NCBI RefSeq assembly: GCF_001485215.1
Contig: NZ_BBWW01000001.1
Span: 3,658,001-3,722,000, forward strand
Length of the DNA stretch: 64,000 bases
From: Leptolyngbya sp. NIES-2104
Lineage (GTDB): Bacteria; Cyanobacteriota; Cyanobacteriia; Leptolyngbyales; Leptolyngbyaceae
Direction of reading: 5' to 3'
Position numbers and translations under genes: made by a program. Of this stretch, positions 55,289-64,000 are shown piece by piece. Numbering within the stretch: position 1 is the first letter of the stretch; each line of letters opens with the position of its first letter. Under the pieces are notes generated by a model that worked only from the letters and a program-made list of their open reading frames with translations, was not told the DNA's origin and did not search any database.

Positions 55289-55695
55289 TGCGATATCTTC
55301 TTGACACTTGCGTAATCAGCGATTTCATCAAAGGCGAAACCAATACTCAATCTAGGCTTAGACAAACTTCACCTGCTGATATTGCAGTTTCTAGTATTAC
55401 AGTCATGGAACTGCGCTACGGTTTAGCACTTAATCCACAGCGCGCCCAAAAAATCGAACCCACGATCGTTAGTCTTCTCACCTCAATTACGATTCTTCCT
55501 TTCACCGCTGCTGAAGCTGAGCAGGCGGCTCAAATCCGCGCCACTCTCAAAACTCAAGGACAACAGATTGGCGCTTACGATGTGTTAATTGCTGCAACTG
55601 CCCTTGAACACAATCTGATAATGGTCACATCAAATCAGCGAGAATTCGTGCGAGTGCCTAACCTACAGCTTGAGAATTGGAGACAGTCACCGTAG
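55288..55695 (+). CDS. vapC: VapC-type PIN-domain toxin
   Basis: 135 residues. PIN nuclease acidic residues are Asp6 (MRYLLDTCVISD), Glu41 (VMELRYGL) and Asp98 (GAYDVLIAATA). VapC toxins are RNases, often cutting tRNA. It is translationally coupled to the antitoxin. The pair sits in a low-GC accessory patch next to the lipoprotein remnant, suggesting acquisition by transfer. Confidence 0.9.
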   Translation: MRYLLDTCVISDFIKGETNTQSRLRQTSPADIAVSSITVMELRYGLALNPQRAQKIEPTIVSLLTSITILPFTAAEAEQAAQIRATLKTQGQQIGAYDVLIAATALEHNLIMVTSNQREFVRVPNLQLENWRQSP

Positions 55696-55784
55696 CCGCT
55701 GATCTTGAAGCGATTCAAACTGTATCAGGTGACTAATTTTTAACATTTGAATCACACTCGCGTTCCCACTCTAAATTGCATAGT

Positions 55785-57137
55785 ATGTGGAAAAAATTGC
55801 AAGGAACCGCATTTGGTATGACAATCGACCTCAACCGCTTGGACTCGATTCGAGATTATGACGAAGCGATCGACGAAGAATTTGGAGATTTTCGCAAACA
55901 ATTTCAGGTAGATATGTGGCGAAATGCGGCAGACAGAATGTCGATCGTGGAAAATGTGGACACCATGCTGGCTCAGCAGACGATTACTGAAACAGAGCCT
56001 GGAACGATTTTGAAAGATTTTCAGGCTTTACTGAATTTAATCGGTGCAGGGATTCCGGTTAGCGGAACGAATTATCTAATTCCTGCAAAACTACTCTCAG
56101 AATTCAATCAACAATTGAGCGATCCGGTTCAAATTGATCTCAAGCGTCCGGTACAGAAATCGTATCCGCCGATTAATGGACTCTATTTACTTCTAAGAGC
56201 AAGTGGACTTGGACAGATTACGACTAAAGGTAAAAAGCCATACCTGGTGATCAATCCCGAAGTTATACAACTCTGGAATCAACTGAATTCAACCGAAAAA
56301 TATTTCACACTGCTTGAAGCATGGTTGATTCGGGCAGATGGGGAAATTTTGGGAGAACGTCGATCGGCATTAAATGAAGGGAGCAAATGTGTTGATTTCT
56401 GGTCGCGATTGTTGAACAAAGGGAAAAAGTATCGAAACTATGCAGAACAGCAAGAGATGAACTACTATCCAGAGTTTCACAATCTTGCATTGATGCGGAT
56501 GTTTGGATTGGTGGCGATCGAGTCTGGCAAACCTGAAGCTGGAAAAGGTTGGCGAATCAAAGCAGTGCAGAAAACCAAATTTGGGGAAGCTTTGATGTCG
56601 GTTGTGATTCAAGCATTTTACGAGCAAGGAATGGAATGGGAATCTGAAACTAATTCAAGCCTTACCTTTGCTGATCTTCAACCTGTTCTACAACCTTATT
56701 TTCCAGAGTGGCAAACTGCTTTCAAACTCCCAGGCTTTGATTTTCGTCCGGGTGTGTATGTCTTTAAAGTCTTACTGGGGAATATCTGGCGACGACTGGC
56801 AATCTCCGGCAATGCGTTTCTAGATGAGCTTAGCGATTTAATTTTAGAATCGGTTGGGTTTGATTCCGATCATTTAGATTGCTATACCTATAAAAATCAA
56901 ATCGGTCGAACAGTCGAAATTTCTCATCCTTATGCTGATGGTTCTCCCTCTACCGAGGAAGTTCGGATTGAAGAGTTGCCTTTACCGGAAGGGGCATTGA
57001 TGAAGTATGTATTTGATTTTGGAGATTGGTGGGAATTTACGGTACAGCTTGAGAAAATTGAATTGGAAGATCCGCGATCGGACTGCGCTGAAATTCTCGA
57101 AAGTTATGGTGCAAGCCCTCAACAATATCCCGATTGA
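55785..57137 (+). CDS. pRiA4b ORF-3-like protein, possibly truncated
   Basis: 450 residues from ATG 55785 (a TTG at 55776 is a weaker start). The N-terminal 300 residues are of unknown function. The C-terminal 130 (from about 325) match the plasmid pRiA4b ORF-3/IS1096 TnpR-type domain: YVFKVLLGNIWRRLAI, FDSDHLDCYTYK, MKYVFDFGDWWEFTVQLEKI. The TGA stop (57135-57137) is immediately followed, in frame, by ten codons NEEEDEEEGD and a second TGA (57168-57170). Family members often end YPDW plus an acidic tail, so the stop may be a TGG to TGA change. Function is unknown. Confidence 0.75.
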   Translation: MWKKLQGTAFGMTIDLNRLDSIRDYDEAIDEEFGDFRKQFQVDMWRNAADRMSIVENVDTMLAQQTITETEPGTILKDFQALLNLIGAGIPVSGTNYLIPAKLLSEFNQQLSDPVQIDLKRPVQKSYPPINGLYLLLRASGLGQITTKGKKPYLVINPEVIQLWNQLNSTEKYFTLLEAWLIRADGEILGERRSALNEGSKCVDFWSRLLNKGKKYRNYAEQQEMNYYPEFHNLALMRMFGLVAIESGKPEAGKGWRIKAVQKTKFGEALMSVVIQAFYEQGMEWESETNSSLTFADLQPVLQPYFPEWQTAFKLPGFDFRPGVYVFKVLLGNIWRRLAISGNAFLDELSDLILESVGFDSDHLDCYTYKNQIGRTVEISHPYADGSPSTEEVRIEELPLPEGALMKYVFDFGDWWEFTVQLEKIELEDPRSDCAEILESYGASPQQYPD

Positions 57138-57229
57138 AACGAAGAGGAAGACGAAGAAGAAGGAGACTGACTTTGAAAATGCGACAGATTCAGACAAGCT
57201 GATTTAGGATGTGAGAGTTGGGTTAGTCG

Positions 57230-57811
57230 GTGCTTGTGAGCGTTTCTTCGCGTGAGACAGATTTTTCGAGTCCTACTCGGTATCGGATTCGGGAGGTGCA
57301 GCCTTCGGATTTGTATGAGATTGCGGGAATTTTAGTTGATAGTTTTCCGCTGTATCCGGCGTTTTTGCCGTGGTTGGCTCCGATTATTCGGGTTGGAATT
57401 CATGAGGATTTGCGGAGTCGGACCCGGTTTCCTGCGCCGAATTATGTTTGTTTGGTTGCGATCGATTCGAGCGATCGAGCAGAACGAATTGTCGGAACGG
57501 TTGAGACCGGTTTGCGAACCTCGAATCCTTGGCAACCGAGAAATAATCAGTATGTGTATTTGTCGAATTTGGCGGTACGGGAAGACGTGAGACGGCAGGG
57601 AGTCGCGCAGCAGTTGTTACTCGCGTGTGAACCGTATGTGCGGGAATGGAATTATCGCAATATTTATCTGCACGTGCTGGAGACGAATGAGCCAGCGAAG
57701 CGGTTGTATTTTAAGTTGGGCTATCGGCTGGAGGAGATTCAGCCAAGTTGGGATTGGTTTCTGGGTAAGCCAAGGCGAATGTTTTTACGGAAGGAAGTTG
57801 TGCGTGAATGA
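57230..57811 (+). CDS. GNAT family N-acetyltransferase
   Basis: 193 residues from GTG 57230 (GTG 57236 is an alternative). The acetyl-CoA-binding segment is LSNLAVREDVRRQGVAQQLL, followed by NIYLHVLETNEPAKRLYFKL and GYR. The substrate is unknown. The gene stands alone between the ORF-3-like gene and the esterase. Confidence 0.85.
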   Translation: MLVSVSSRETDFSSPTRYRIREVQPSDLYEIAGILVDSFPLYPAFLPWLAPIIRVGIHEDLRSRTRFPAPNYVCLVAIDSSDRAERIVGTVETGLRTSNPWQPRNNQYVYLSNLAVREDVRRQGVAQQLLLACEPYVREWNYRNIYLHVLETNEPAKRLYFKLGYRLEEIQPSWDWFLGKPRRMFLRKEVVRE

Positions 57812-57981
57812 ATTTCGGGAATGCTGATATTCTTTCTAATTTCTTCAAGCTTTGACCAATACAGCCAAAGAGCCATAGGGTAGGATAATTGTGCCATTGG
57901 CTCGATCGATAAACCATAATCACTGTGACACTTGCGATCGCGCTTTTCCGTCTCTCCCGATGTCGCCTTTCAATCGCTCTC

Positions 57982-58947
57982 ATGTATTTCACAAGATTTT
58001 TTAGCGCCGCTTATCTCGGTCTGCTAGTTGGGTGTTCACGCTCAGCACCGACAGCCATTGCGCCAACACCACAAAATACAACACCAATTCCCGCACCGTC
58101 GCCCGTCATTTCACAGCCGAAGATTCTTAAGCCACCTGTAAGCGCACCGACACAATCAGGATTGAACTATCAGCTTGTGACTTATCAGAGTCGGGTGATG
58201 GGAAGTGATCGACAATATGGAATCGTGCTACCTCCGGGATATGAGAAACAGTTGCAAACTCGATATCCGGTTGTGTTCTTGTTGCATGGGGGACATGGTG
58301 ATCCGACGGCTTGGTTTGTAAAAGGTCAAGCTTTGAAGGTGATTGAAAATTTGTATGCAAGTGAGAAGTTACCGCCTTCGATTATTGTGACACCAGACGG
58401 AAATGATAGTCGCGGGACGAGTCCGTATTGGGACCCGGAATATGTCAACGGGCGGTATGGGAATGTTGTTGACGCGATCGGGGATGAGCTAGTTCAGGAA
58501 ATTAAGGCGCGGTATCGGACACAGAATGATTCAAGATATTGGGCGATCGGGGGATTGTCTTCGGGCGGTTGGGGCGCGTTGAATGTGGGGCTACACAATC
58601 CGCAGAATTTCAAAACAATGTTCAGTCATAGTGGCTTTTTCATCGATAAAAGCGGTGCGGAAAATAGCCCGATCGAGTATGTTCAAACGCTTGATCCGCA
58701 GACTCGAAAATCGATCGCGGTTTATCTTGATGCAGGGGAAGGAGATGGTCGATATCTAGCGGAATCGCGAGAATTTCACCAAGTACTGAAGCAGCTTCAA
58801 ATCGAGAATCAATTTAATGAGTTTCCTGGTGGACATGGGGTGAAAGGGCAAGATGTCGGTTGGGGATTTTGGCGTAAACATTTGGCGGATTCGTTGAGCT
58901 ATGTGGGAGAGCGGTTTCGGAATGTCGATCGTATTTCTAAACAATAA
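57982..58947 (+). CDS. Esterase D-type alpha/beta hydrolase, lipoprotein
   Basis: 321 residues from ATG 57982; an upstream in-frame start would add 19 residues before the leader. Lipobox LLVGCSRS predicts a membrane-anchored lipoprotein. A Pro/Thr-rich spacer runs to about residue 55. The domain shows VVFLLHGGHGD (oxyanion loop) and nucleophile GLSSGGWGAL, with a late HGVKGQDVGW that probably carries the catalytic His. This is the esterase (PF00756) family. Substrate unknown. Confidence 0.82.
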   Translation: MYFTRFFSAAYLGLLVGCSRSAPTAIAPTPQNTTPIPAPSPVISQPKILKPPVSAPTQSGLNYQLVTYQSRVMGSDRQYGIVLPPGYEKQLQTRYPVVFLLHGGHGDPTAWFVKGQALKVIENLYASEKLPPSIIVTPDGNDSRGTSPYWDPEYVNGRYGNVVDAIGDELVQEIKARYRTQNDSRYWAIGGLSSGGWGALNVGLHNPQNFKTMFSHSGFFIDKSGAENSPIEYVQTLDPQTRKSIAVYLDAGEGDGRYLAESREFHQVLKQLQIENQFNEFPGGHGVKGQDVGWGFWRKHLADSLSYVGERFRNVDRISKQ

Positions 58948-58978
58948 AAAAGGTGATTCAGATTGCTCTAAACCACCT
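58945..58978 (-). terminator. Intrinsic terminator downstream of the stress-protein gene
   Basis: On the minus strand, AGGTGGTT and AATCACCT pair (8 bp, one G-U) with a 12-nt loop, followed by six T. It overlaps the end of the convergent esterase gene by 3 bp. Confidence 0.7.
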
Positions 58979-59008
58979 CACTAATCGATATGACCACACT
59001 CTCGAAAC

Positions 59009-59413
59009 TTAAATCATGCCGCTACCGTGTCCGCGCTGGTCGTCGTTCATGGTGAGCTTGCCTTCTTCATCTTGGTTCATGTCGCTGTATTCTTCGACGC
59101 GCTCTTGGTGAAGCTCCTCTTCGGCTTGACGAGCATCGCCAGGAACTTCGTAATACATTTCAGGCTCGATCGCGTAATTGTTCAGTAAGCCTTCCTTGTC
59201 TACCGTGTAGCCGCCTGTGGTGTGAATGCTGTCTGGGTCGGTTTGATCATCGGTCGGTTCAGATGCCTCACGTTCTTCGGTCGGAACCGTTTTGTATTCC
59301 CGACCTTCGCGCTCCATCCGAGCAGCAGTTTCAGCCGGAACAATGTGCGGATCGTAGACATCGCTTTGAACGCGATCGGAACCGTCGGTCGCAACCTGTC
59401 TTTCTTGACTCAT
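59009..59413 (-). CDS. Acidic hydrophilic protein of unknown function
   Basis: 134 residues, strongly acidic (Asp/Glu-rich) with no hydrophobic segment and probably little order. GAGGACAATCTG precedes the ATG. It follows the GlsB-type gene by 42 bp on the same strand, so both probably respond to the same signal. I do not recognise the family. Confidence 0.6.
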   Translation of the reverse strand: MSQERQVATDGSDRVQSDVYDPHIVPAETAARMEREGREYKTVPTEEREASEPTDDQTDPDSIHTTGGYTVDKEGLLNNYAIEPEMYYEVPGDARQAEEELHQERVEEYSDMNQDEEGKLTMNDDQRGHGSGMI

Positions 59414-59455
59414 CAGATTGTCCTCATGATAGGGTTTGCAGCGCGTAACCGAAAC

Positions 59456-59725
59456 TTAGTAAGCGCGACTTGCGAACTTGTTGTAGATGAAGACTGCCAA
59501 GATTGCACCCAGTACTGCAACAAACACACCTGGAATGCTCAGAGAAGTGGCAGTGATGGCAAAGGTTCCAGTTTCTAATACGGTCGTGATTGTTCCGCCG
59601 ATGAATGCGCCAACGATGCCTAGAATCATAGTGCTGAGCAGTCCGCCGCCTTGACGACCGGGATAGATTGCTTTTGCGATCGCGCCCGCTAATAATCCTA
59701 AAATTACCCAAGCTAGAATGTTCAT
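59456..59725 (-). CDS. GlsB/YeaQ/YmgE family stress-response membrane protein
   Basis: 89 residues with three hydrophobic segments (about 3-22, 30-50 and 62-82). NILAWVILGLLAGAIAKAI and YPGRQGGG followed by MILGIVGAFIGG are typical of the family. Members are induced by stress in many bacteria. AAGGACATCACT precedes the ATG. Confidence 0.88.
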   Translation of the reverse strand: MNILAWVILGLLAGAIAKAIYPGRQGGGLLSTMILGIVGAFIGGTITTVLETGTFAITATSLSIPGVFVAVLGAILAVFIYNKFASRAY

Positions 59726-60006
59726 AGTGATGTCCTTAACGTTTAATAATCTGTAAATAATTCATTCGTTTCAAGATTGAATCAAGCGTGTTTTTCCTTG
59801 AAACAATGTTTGATGTGATTAAACTAACAGGACGGGGATCGCATTCGTACCTTTCTGAAGTTAGATTCGCAGTTCGCAACAGTGAGAGGAATCGCGGGAT
59901 TGCCCTCAATCGTTAGGTAGAAAATCATTCCAACTCCTGAGCGATGACGGGCGATCGCATTTTCCGGTAGCGTCATGCTGTCAGAATTATTTTTAAAACT
60001 AAGGCG

Positions 60007-60921
60007 ATGAGATTTAAAACGATTGTGCGCTTGGTGCGCGAGACGGTGAATGAATGGAACGAAGATAATGTGCCATTATGGGCGGCGGCATTGGCGTATT
60101 ACACGATGTTCTCGTTAGCACCGCTGTTGATTATTGTGATTGCGATCGCAGGTGCAATCTATGGTGAAGAAGCTGCACGCGGTGAAATTGTTCGGCAGAT
60201 TCAAGGATTGGTTGGGCGAGATGGAGCCGAATTTATTCAGTCGATGATTCAGAATGCAAGCAAACCCGATTCAGGCGGCGGGATTGCGACGCTGATCGGG
60301 ATTGGATTTCTGATCTTTGGTGCCTCTGGTGTGTTTGGGCAGTTGCAAGCAGCACTGAATACGATTTGGGAAGTGAAGCCGAAACCAGGACGAGCGGTGA
60401 AGAGTTTCGTCCAAGCTCGGTTTTTATCGTTTGCGATGGTGTTGGTGATTGGATTTCTGCTGCTCGTTTCATTAGTGTTGTCGGCAGCATTGTCAGGAGT
60501 TAGTGGTTACTTTAATGGGTTTCTGCCAGAAGCGTTTCAGATTGGCAGAATTCTCAATTTTGTTTTGTCATTTGGATTAATCACGTTACTGTTCGCAGCG
60601 ATTTACAAGTTTCTACCCGATGTCGAAGTGCCGTGGAAAAATCTTTGGGTTGGATCGGCGGTGACTGCACTGTTATTTAACATTGGTAAATTCTTAATCG
60701 GACTTTATCTGGGTAATAGTGGTGTTGGTTCTACTTATGGTGCTGCTGGATCGTTAGTGGTTGTATTGCTTTGGGTGTTCTATTCAGCGCAAATTTTGCT
60801 ATTTGGTGCAGAGTTCACCCAGGTTTATTCTAAATATCGCGGTAGACCGATCGAGCCTGCGAAACACGCGGTAGCGGTAAAAGAACAAACCATCGATCCG
60901 GCTACGAAACGCGATCGCTAG
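60007..60921 (+). CDS. YihY/BrkB family inner-membrane protein
   Basis: 304 residues with about six hydrophobic segments. Signature parts: WAAALAYYTMFSLAPLLIIV, GIGFLIFGASGVFGQLQAAL, and a late GAAGSLVVVLLWVFYSAQIL with LFGAEFT. The family was once named ribonuclease BN in error; its function is uncertain. It overlaps the convergent downstream gene by 20 bp. Confidence 0.9.
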   Translation: MRFKTIVRLVRETVNEWNEDNVPLWAAALAYYTMFSLAPLLIIVIAIAGAIYGEEAARGEIVRQIQGLVGRDGAEFIQSMIQNASKPDSGGGIATLIGIGFLIFGASGVFGQLQAALNTIWEVKPKPGRAVKSFVQARFLSFAMVLVIGFLLLVSLVLSAALSGVSGYFNGFLPEAFQIGRILNFVLSFGLITLLFAAIYKFLPDVEVPWKNLWVGSAVTALLFNIGKFLIGLYLGNSGVGSTYGAAGSLVVVLLWVFYSAQILLFGAEFTQVYSKYRGRPIEPAKHAVAVKEQTIDPATKRDR

Positions 60922-61261
60922 ATTTCAACAATGCGTGAATGCTCTGGAGTTCTGCCAAGATTGCCTCTAGAACTTCCTGAGTTTTATTCGGTTGCGGTTC
61001 TTGAATCTCGATCGTCACTTGCTTAATTTTCAAGACATCTTTGGCAAATCGCGCTACTTCGTTCGAGTGAAACATCAGCGGATCATTCACTGATTGGCGT
61101 AGCTCTGGATTGAGTTTCTTTGGATCAAATGGCGGATTGAGCAATTCGGGGTCAGTGTTGGCATAGCGGTACACGGATGCTCTCGATCGATTGAGCGTTT
61201 TTTGTACCGCTTCGACCTCCATCAACCCCGTGGTTGCTCCAAATTCGCCTTCGGTTCCCAT
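60902..61261 (-). CDS. Conserved hypothetical with HTH-like N-terminus
   Basis: 119 residues. EAVQKTLNRSRASVYRYANT looks like a helix-turn-helix for DNA binding (MerR/excisionase-like), while the C-terminal half is a hydrophilic helix (TQEVLEAILAELQSIHALL). It may be a small regulator. It overlaps the YihY gene end by 20 bp and follows the Calx-beta/FG-GAP gene start direction on the same strand. Confidence 0.55.
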   Translation of the reverse strand: MGTEGEFGATTGLMEVEAVQKTLNRSRASVYRYANTDPELLNPPFDPKKLNPELRQSVNDPLMFHSNEVARFAKDVLKIKQVTIEIQEPQPNKTQEVLEAILAELQSIHALLKSSDRVS

Positions 61262-61311
61262 CGTTTGATTCTCGCAATTAGACGCGAAAATCTTAGCATA
61301 AGAAGCGCCGT

Positions 61312-64000
61312 TTAGAAGTCGTTAATGTCTTTGGCTTGCCAATCGATATCACGCACTGCCTCGATGAAATTCGACAGCAAGAATCGACCTTCGCTGAGAT
61401 ACCAAACTGTATTGGTGCCATTAGTGCGATCGCGCCAGAGAATATCGAGTTGATTATCCAGGTTATAGTCGCCGACTCCCATAATGTCCCAAGTCGGAAT
61501 TGCGCTCGGCAGAATTAACCCGCCTGCGATTTGTGCTCCATTCATGAACCAAATTGTAGTTTCATTCGATACGTCACTGCGCCAGAGTAGATCTGTCTTA
61601 CCATCGCGATTAAAGTCAGCAAACTCTTTGATTTGCCAGTTTGTCGGCACTGTTCCGACAATTGCACCATAGCGAACTTGAGTTCGATCGAACTGCCAGT
61701 AGGCAATCTCTCCCGAAATGGCGTGTCGCCAGATTAAATCAGGATTGCGATCGCCGTTGAGATCCGCAATGCCTTCAATTCGCCAGCCTGTATCGACGGA
61801 CGCTAGCTCGAATCCATCGACCACCTGTGTCCCCTTGAACAGCCAGAGTGCATTGCCTCCATTTGCCTGATTGCGCCAGAGAATGTCTGGACTGCCATCC
61901 GCGCTAAAGTCCGCAATGCCGATAATTTTCCAATCACTCGGAACAACTACCCCAGCCGGAACCGAAACTTTGTTGAGGACGCGATCGTTTTCGATGAGCC
62001 AAATCGAGAGTTCGCGAGTGCGGAGATTGCGCCAGAGAATGTCTGCACTGCCGTTTTGATCAAAGTCTGCGGTGCCTTGGATCTCCCAATCGAGCGACTG
62101 AGAATCGAGCGATTGAGTGCGATTAAACAAGTCGCGATGAATTCGCCACAGGCGTTGTTCTCCGGTTTGTGCGTTCCGCAAGAAGATTTCGCCCTTGCTT
62201 TGATTGCCAAACTTGCCGACTCCTTCGATTTGCCAATTGCGATCGGGCAAGTTCGGTAAAAATGCAGCCGTTCCAGCTTGTTCTCGATTGAGGAACCAAA
62301 TGACGGTTTCCTGGCTCACGCTTTGTCGCCATAAAACATCGAGATTTTGATCTGCATTGAAATCATACAGTTGCTCGATTTGCCAATTTGAATCAGGAAC
62401 AGACGGTAGATTAACGGAACGAGTTACCCAGCCATTTTCCATCAGCCAGACCACATTCTCACCGCTGCGTCCATGTCGCCAGATCAAATCTGCAAATCCA
62501 TCTCGATTCAAGTCGCCTGCTGAAACAACTTGCCACAGTACATCGGGCACCACGCCGAGAGAACGTCCGACCCGCTGAGTTGTGCCATCCATCAGCCATA
62601 GAGCCGTCGCACCGTTGCTTTGATTCGACCAGAACAAGTCTGCTTTACCGTCATTATCAAAATCAGCGATCGTCTTAATTTGCCAACCCGGTTGAACCAC
62701 TGGAGCCGTTTCTGCCCCAAAGAAGGGAGTCATTCCGCGTAGTAACCAGACGACATTGCCGCCGTTTTTCACATTGCGCCAGAACAAGTCAGGACTCCGA
62801 TCACCATTAAAGTCACCCACTCCTGCAATTTCCCAGTCTCCGTCAACTGAAGCCAAGGTCGTTTCTGTAAAGGTAAGATTCTCATTCGTGCGCCAGATTG
62901 CATTCTCTCCGGTCTGACTATTGCGCCAGAGTAAATCTGTTACGCCATCGTTATCGAAATCAGTTGTAGTGACGATCTTCCAGAGCGGATCTGGAACGGT
63001 TGTTAACGGAATTTCTCGATCGAGGAATGTGCCGGAAGGCATCCACAACATGTTTTCACCCGTCCGACGATTGCGCCAGAGAATGTCATATAGACTATCG
63101 CTATTGTCTGTGTTATCGGGTGTGTCGTCTTCGGTAATAGTTGCGATCGCTGAATTCGTCCGAATCGATGCGTTGCTTGGATTATTGAGCGTGACTTGGA
63201 ACGTTTCATTTCCTTCAAACTGAGTGTCACCTAAAACGTTAACCGTGATGGTTTTCCTCGTTTCACCCGGTGCAAATGTCAATATGTCGGATGCTCTGAC
63301 GTAATCATTATTTGCGAGTGTTGCAGTTCCATCTGTGGTGGAATAGTTCACCGTAATCGGCAGATAGCTTGCCTCACTAAGCGTGATTTCAAAGGTGAAT
63401 GGAGTCAGACCACTATTGCCTTCAGCTTGGGTTGTCGGAACCGCAGCGATCGACAATTGCGGTACGGGGTCATCGTTCCGAATTGTTGCAGTGGTGCGGT
63501 TTCTCATCAGTTGACCGTTTGTAGGGTCGCTCAGTTCGATCGTGAATGTTTCATCGGGTTCAAGACGAGTGTCACCGATGATTTGCAGATTGATGGTTTG
63601 TTCTGTTTGTCCTGGATTAAATGTAAGTATAGTTGGTGTGGTTACTGCGGTGTAATCGGTTTCAGTCGCAGTTCCGTTTCGAGTGATGTAATTAACTGTG
63701 ACCGTTTCAGTGCTGGGATTAGAGAGCCGCACGACGAAACGAGCAGACGTATTACCTGAGTTTCCTTCTTGAACGGGAAGAAGTGAGGTGTCATCGATCG
63801 AGATCGTCGGTCGGAAGTCATCGCTCAAAATCGTTCCGATACCTTGGTTTGGAGCATCGAAGAGGATAGCATTTGTAGGGGCAAAGAGACGAATCGAGAA
63901 GGCTTCATCGAGTTCAAATTTGCGATCGCCTTGAACTTTCACTGTGATTTGCTGCGTGGTTGTTCCGGGTGCAAAGGTGAGCTTACCGGATGCGGTTTCG
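61312..64000 (-). CDS. Large Calx-beta and FG-GAP repeat protein, 5' end outside the window
   Basis: 895 codons visible; the frame continues past 64000. The N-terminal visible part has one partial and two complete Calx-beta domains (VTVNYITRNGTATETDY, PITVNYSTTDGTATLAN). From about position 63090 down, 12 FG-GAP/VCBS-type repeats follow, each with DxxxDLLWRN-like and a following W segment (for example ADLIWRHGRSGENVVW). Calx-beta domains bind Ca2+, and such proteins are usually secreted adhesins or matrix proteins. The unusual repeat core is D-[LI]-[LF]-W-R rather than canonical FG-GAP. A GTG at 63942 is an internal codon, not the start. Confidence 0.9.
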   Translation of the reverse strand, partial: ETASGKLTFAPGTTTQQITVKVQGDRKFELDEAFSIRLFAPTNAILFDAPNQGIGTILSDDFRPTISIDDTSLLPVQEGNSGNTSARFVVRLSNPSTETVTVNYITRNGTATETDYTAVTTPTILTFNPGQTEQTINLQIIGDTRLEPDETFTIELSDPTNGQLMRNRTTATIRNDDPVPQLSIAAVPTTQAEGNSGLTPFTFEITLSEASYLPITVNYSTTDGTATLANNDYVRASDILTFAPGETRKTITVNVLGDTQFEGNETFQVTLNNPSNASIRTNSAIATITEDDTPDNTDNSDSLYDILWRNRRTGENMLWMPSGTFLDREIPLTTVPDPLWKIVTTTDFDNDGVTDLLWRNSQTGENAIWRTNENLTFTETTLASVDGDWEIAGVGDFNGDRSPDLFWRNVKNGGNVVWLLRGMTPFFGAETAPVVQPGWQIKTIADFDNDGKADLFWSNQSNGATALWLMDGTTQRVGRSLGVVPDVLWQVVSAGDLNRDGFADLIWRHGRSGENVVWLMENGWVTRSVNLPSVPDSNWQIEQLYDFNADQNLDVLWRQSVSQETVIWFLNREQAGTAAFLPNLPDRNWQIEGVGKFGNQSKGEIFLRNAQTGEQRLWRIHRDLFNRTQSLDSQSLDWEIQGTADFDQNGSADILWRNLRTRELSIWLIENDRVLNKVSVPAGVVVPSDWKIIGIADFSADGSPDILWRNQANGGNALWLFKGTQVVDGFELASVDTGWRIEGIADLNGDRNPDLIWRHAISGEIAYWQFDRTQVRYGAIVGTVPTNWQIKEFADFNRDGKTDLLWRSDVSNETTIWFMNGAQIAGGLILPSAIPTWDIMGVGDYNLDNQLDILWRDRTNGTNTVWYLSEGRFLLSNFIEAVRDIDWQAKDINDF

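Noticed and set aside
57138-57207. A different-frame ORF over the end of the ORF-3-like gene
   Set aside because: The in-frame continuation after the TGA explains the acidic sequence better; the other frame gives Lys-rich sequence with no family.
63942-64000. GTG at 63942 as the start of the large repeat protein
   Set aside because: The frame is open upstream to the window edge and continues an evident Calx-beta domain.

Overview
The window is chromosomal DNA of a cyanobacterium. It carries photosystem genes (psaK, psbO, psbM, psbB, psbT), a UbiA-type prenyltransferase of plastoquinone synthesis, a group 3 sigma factor of the SigF type, and several families known mainly from cyanobacteria (DUF3685/Ycf55, DUF2358, DUF6391, DUF4912). 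The HIP1 octamer GCGATCGC and its CGATCG core recur throughout, which is typical of many filamentous and some unicellular cyanobacteria. The order cannot be fixed from this sequence alone; a Leptolyngbya-like filamentous strain would fit.

Layout. 0-6.2 kb: two adjacent AAA-like (STAND-type) ATPase genes, the second fused to 14 WD40 repeats, then a serine lipase-like gene. 6.4-14.5 kb: nadA, a PBP4-type peptidase, an SH3 lipoprotein, trhO, psaK, folP, a stomatin-like protein and a DUF3685 protein. 14.6-19.7 kb: ftsI, a small bitopic protein in the FtsL position, and a multi-GAF pseudokinase. 19.8-27 kb: pyrD, a sulfotransferase overlapping cysC, and a large hybrid histidine kinase. 27-36 kb: exported and lipid-related proteins, cdsA, cbiT and a PLP-dependent decarboxylase. 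36-43 kb: ychF, a candidate small RNA, an ArsA-HSP20 ATPase, an orphan HicB, a LemA/DUF3137 pair, surE and pheS. 43-50 kb: Yip1, ppx, the prenyltransferase, a PilP-like lipoprotein and sigF. 50.5-54.6 kb: a photosystem II cluster. 54.6-57.2 kb: an accessory patch with a lipoprotein remnant, a VapBC pair and a pRiA4b ORF-3-like gene that ends at a suspicious stop. 57-64 kb: an acetyltransferase, an esterase, stress proteins, and the 3' part of a very large Calx-beta/FG-GAP protein that runs off the window.

The most striking non-coding signal is a family of seven foldback elements, four of about 210 bp and three of about 85-115 bp. They share terminal inverted repeats related to TTAGAGGGTGTTTGAAAAGT. 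All lie directly behind genes or between them, several supply the stop codon of the adjacent gene, one is flanked by an 11-bp direct repeat, and their internal hairpins differ by paired (compensatory) substitutions. Two photosystem II genes too short for ordinary ORF calling (psbM, psbT), two further small ORFs and a 9-codon leader ORF were found by direct reading. No rRNA, tRNA, CRISPR array, transposase or phage gene was recognised.
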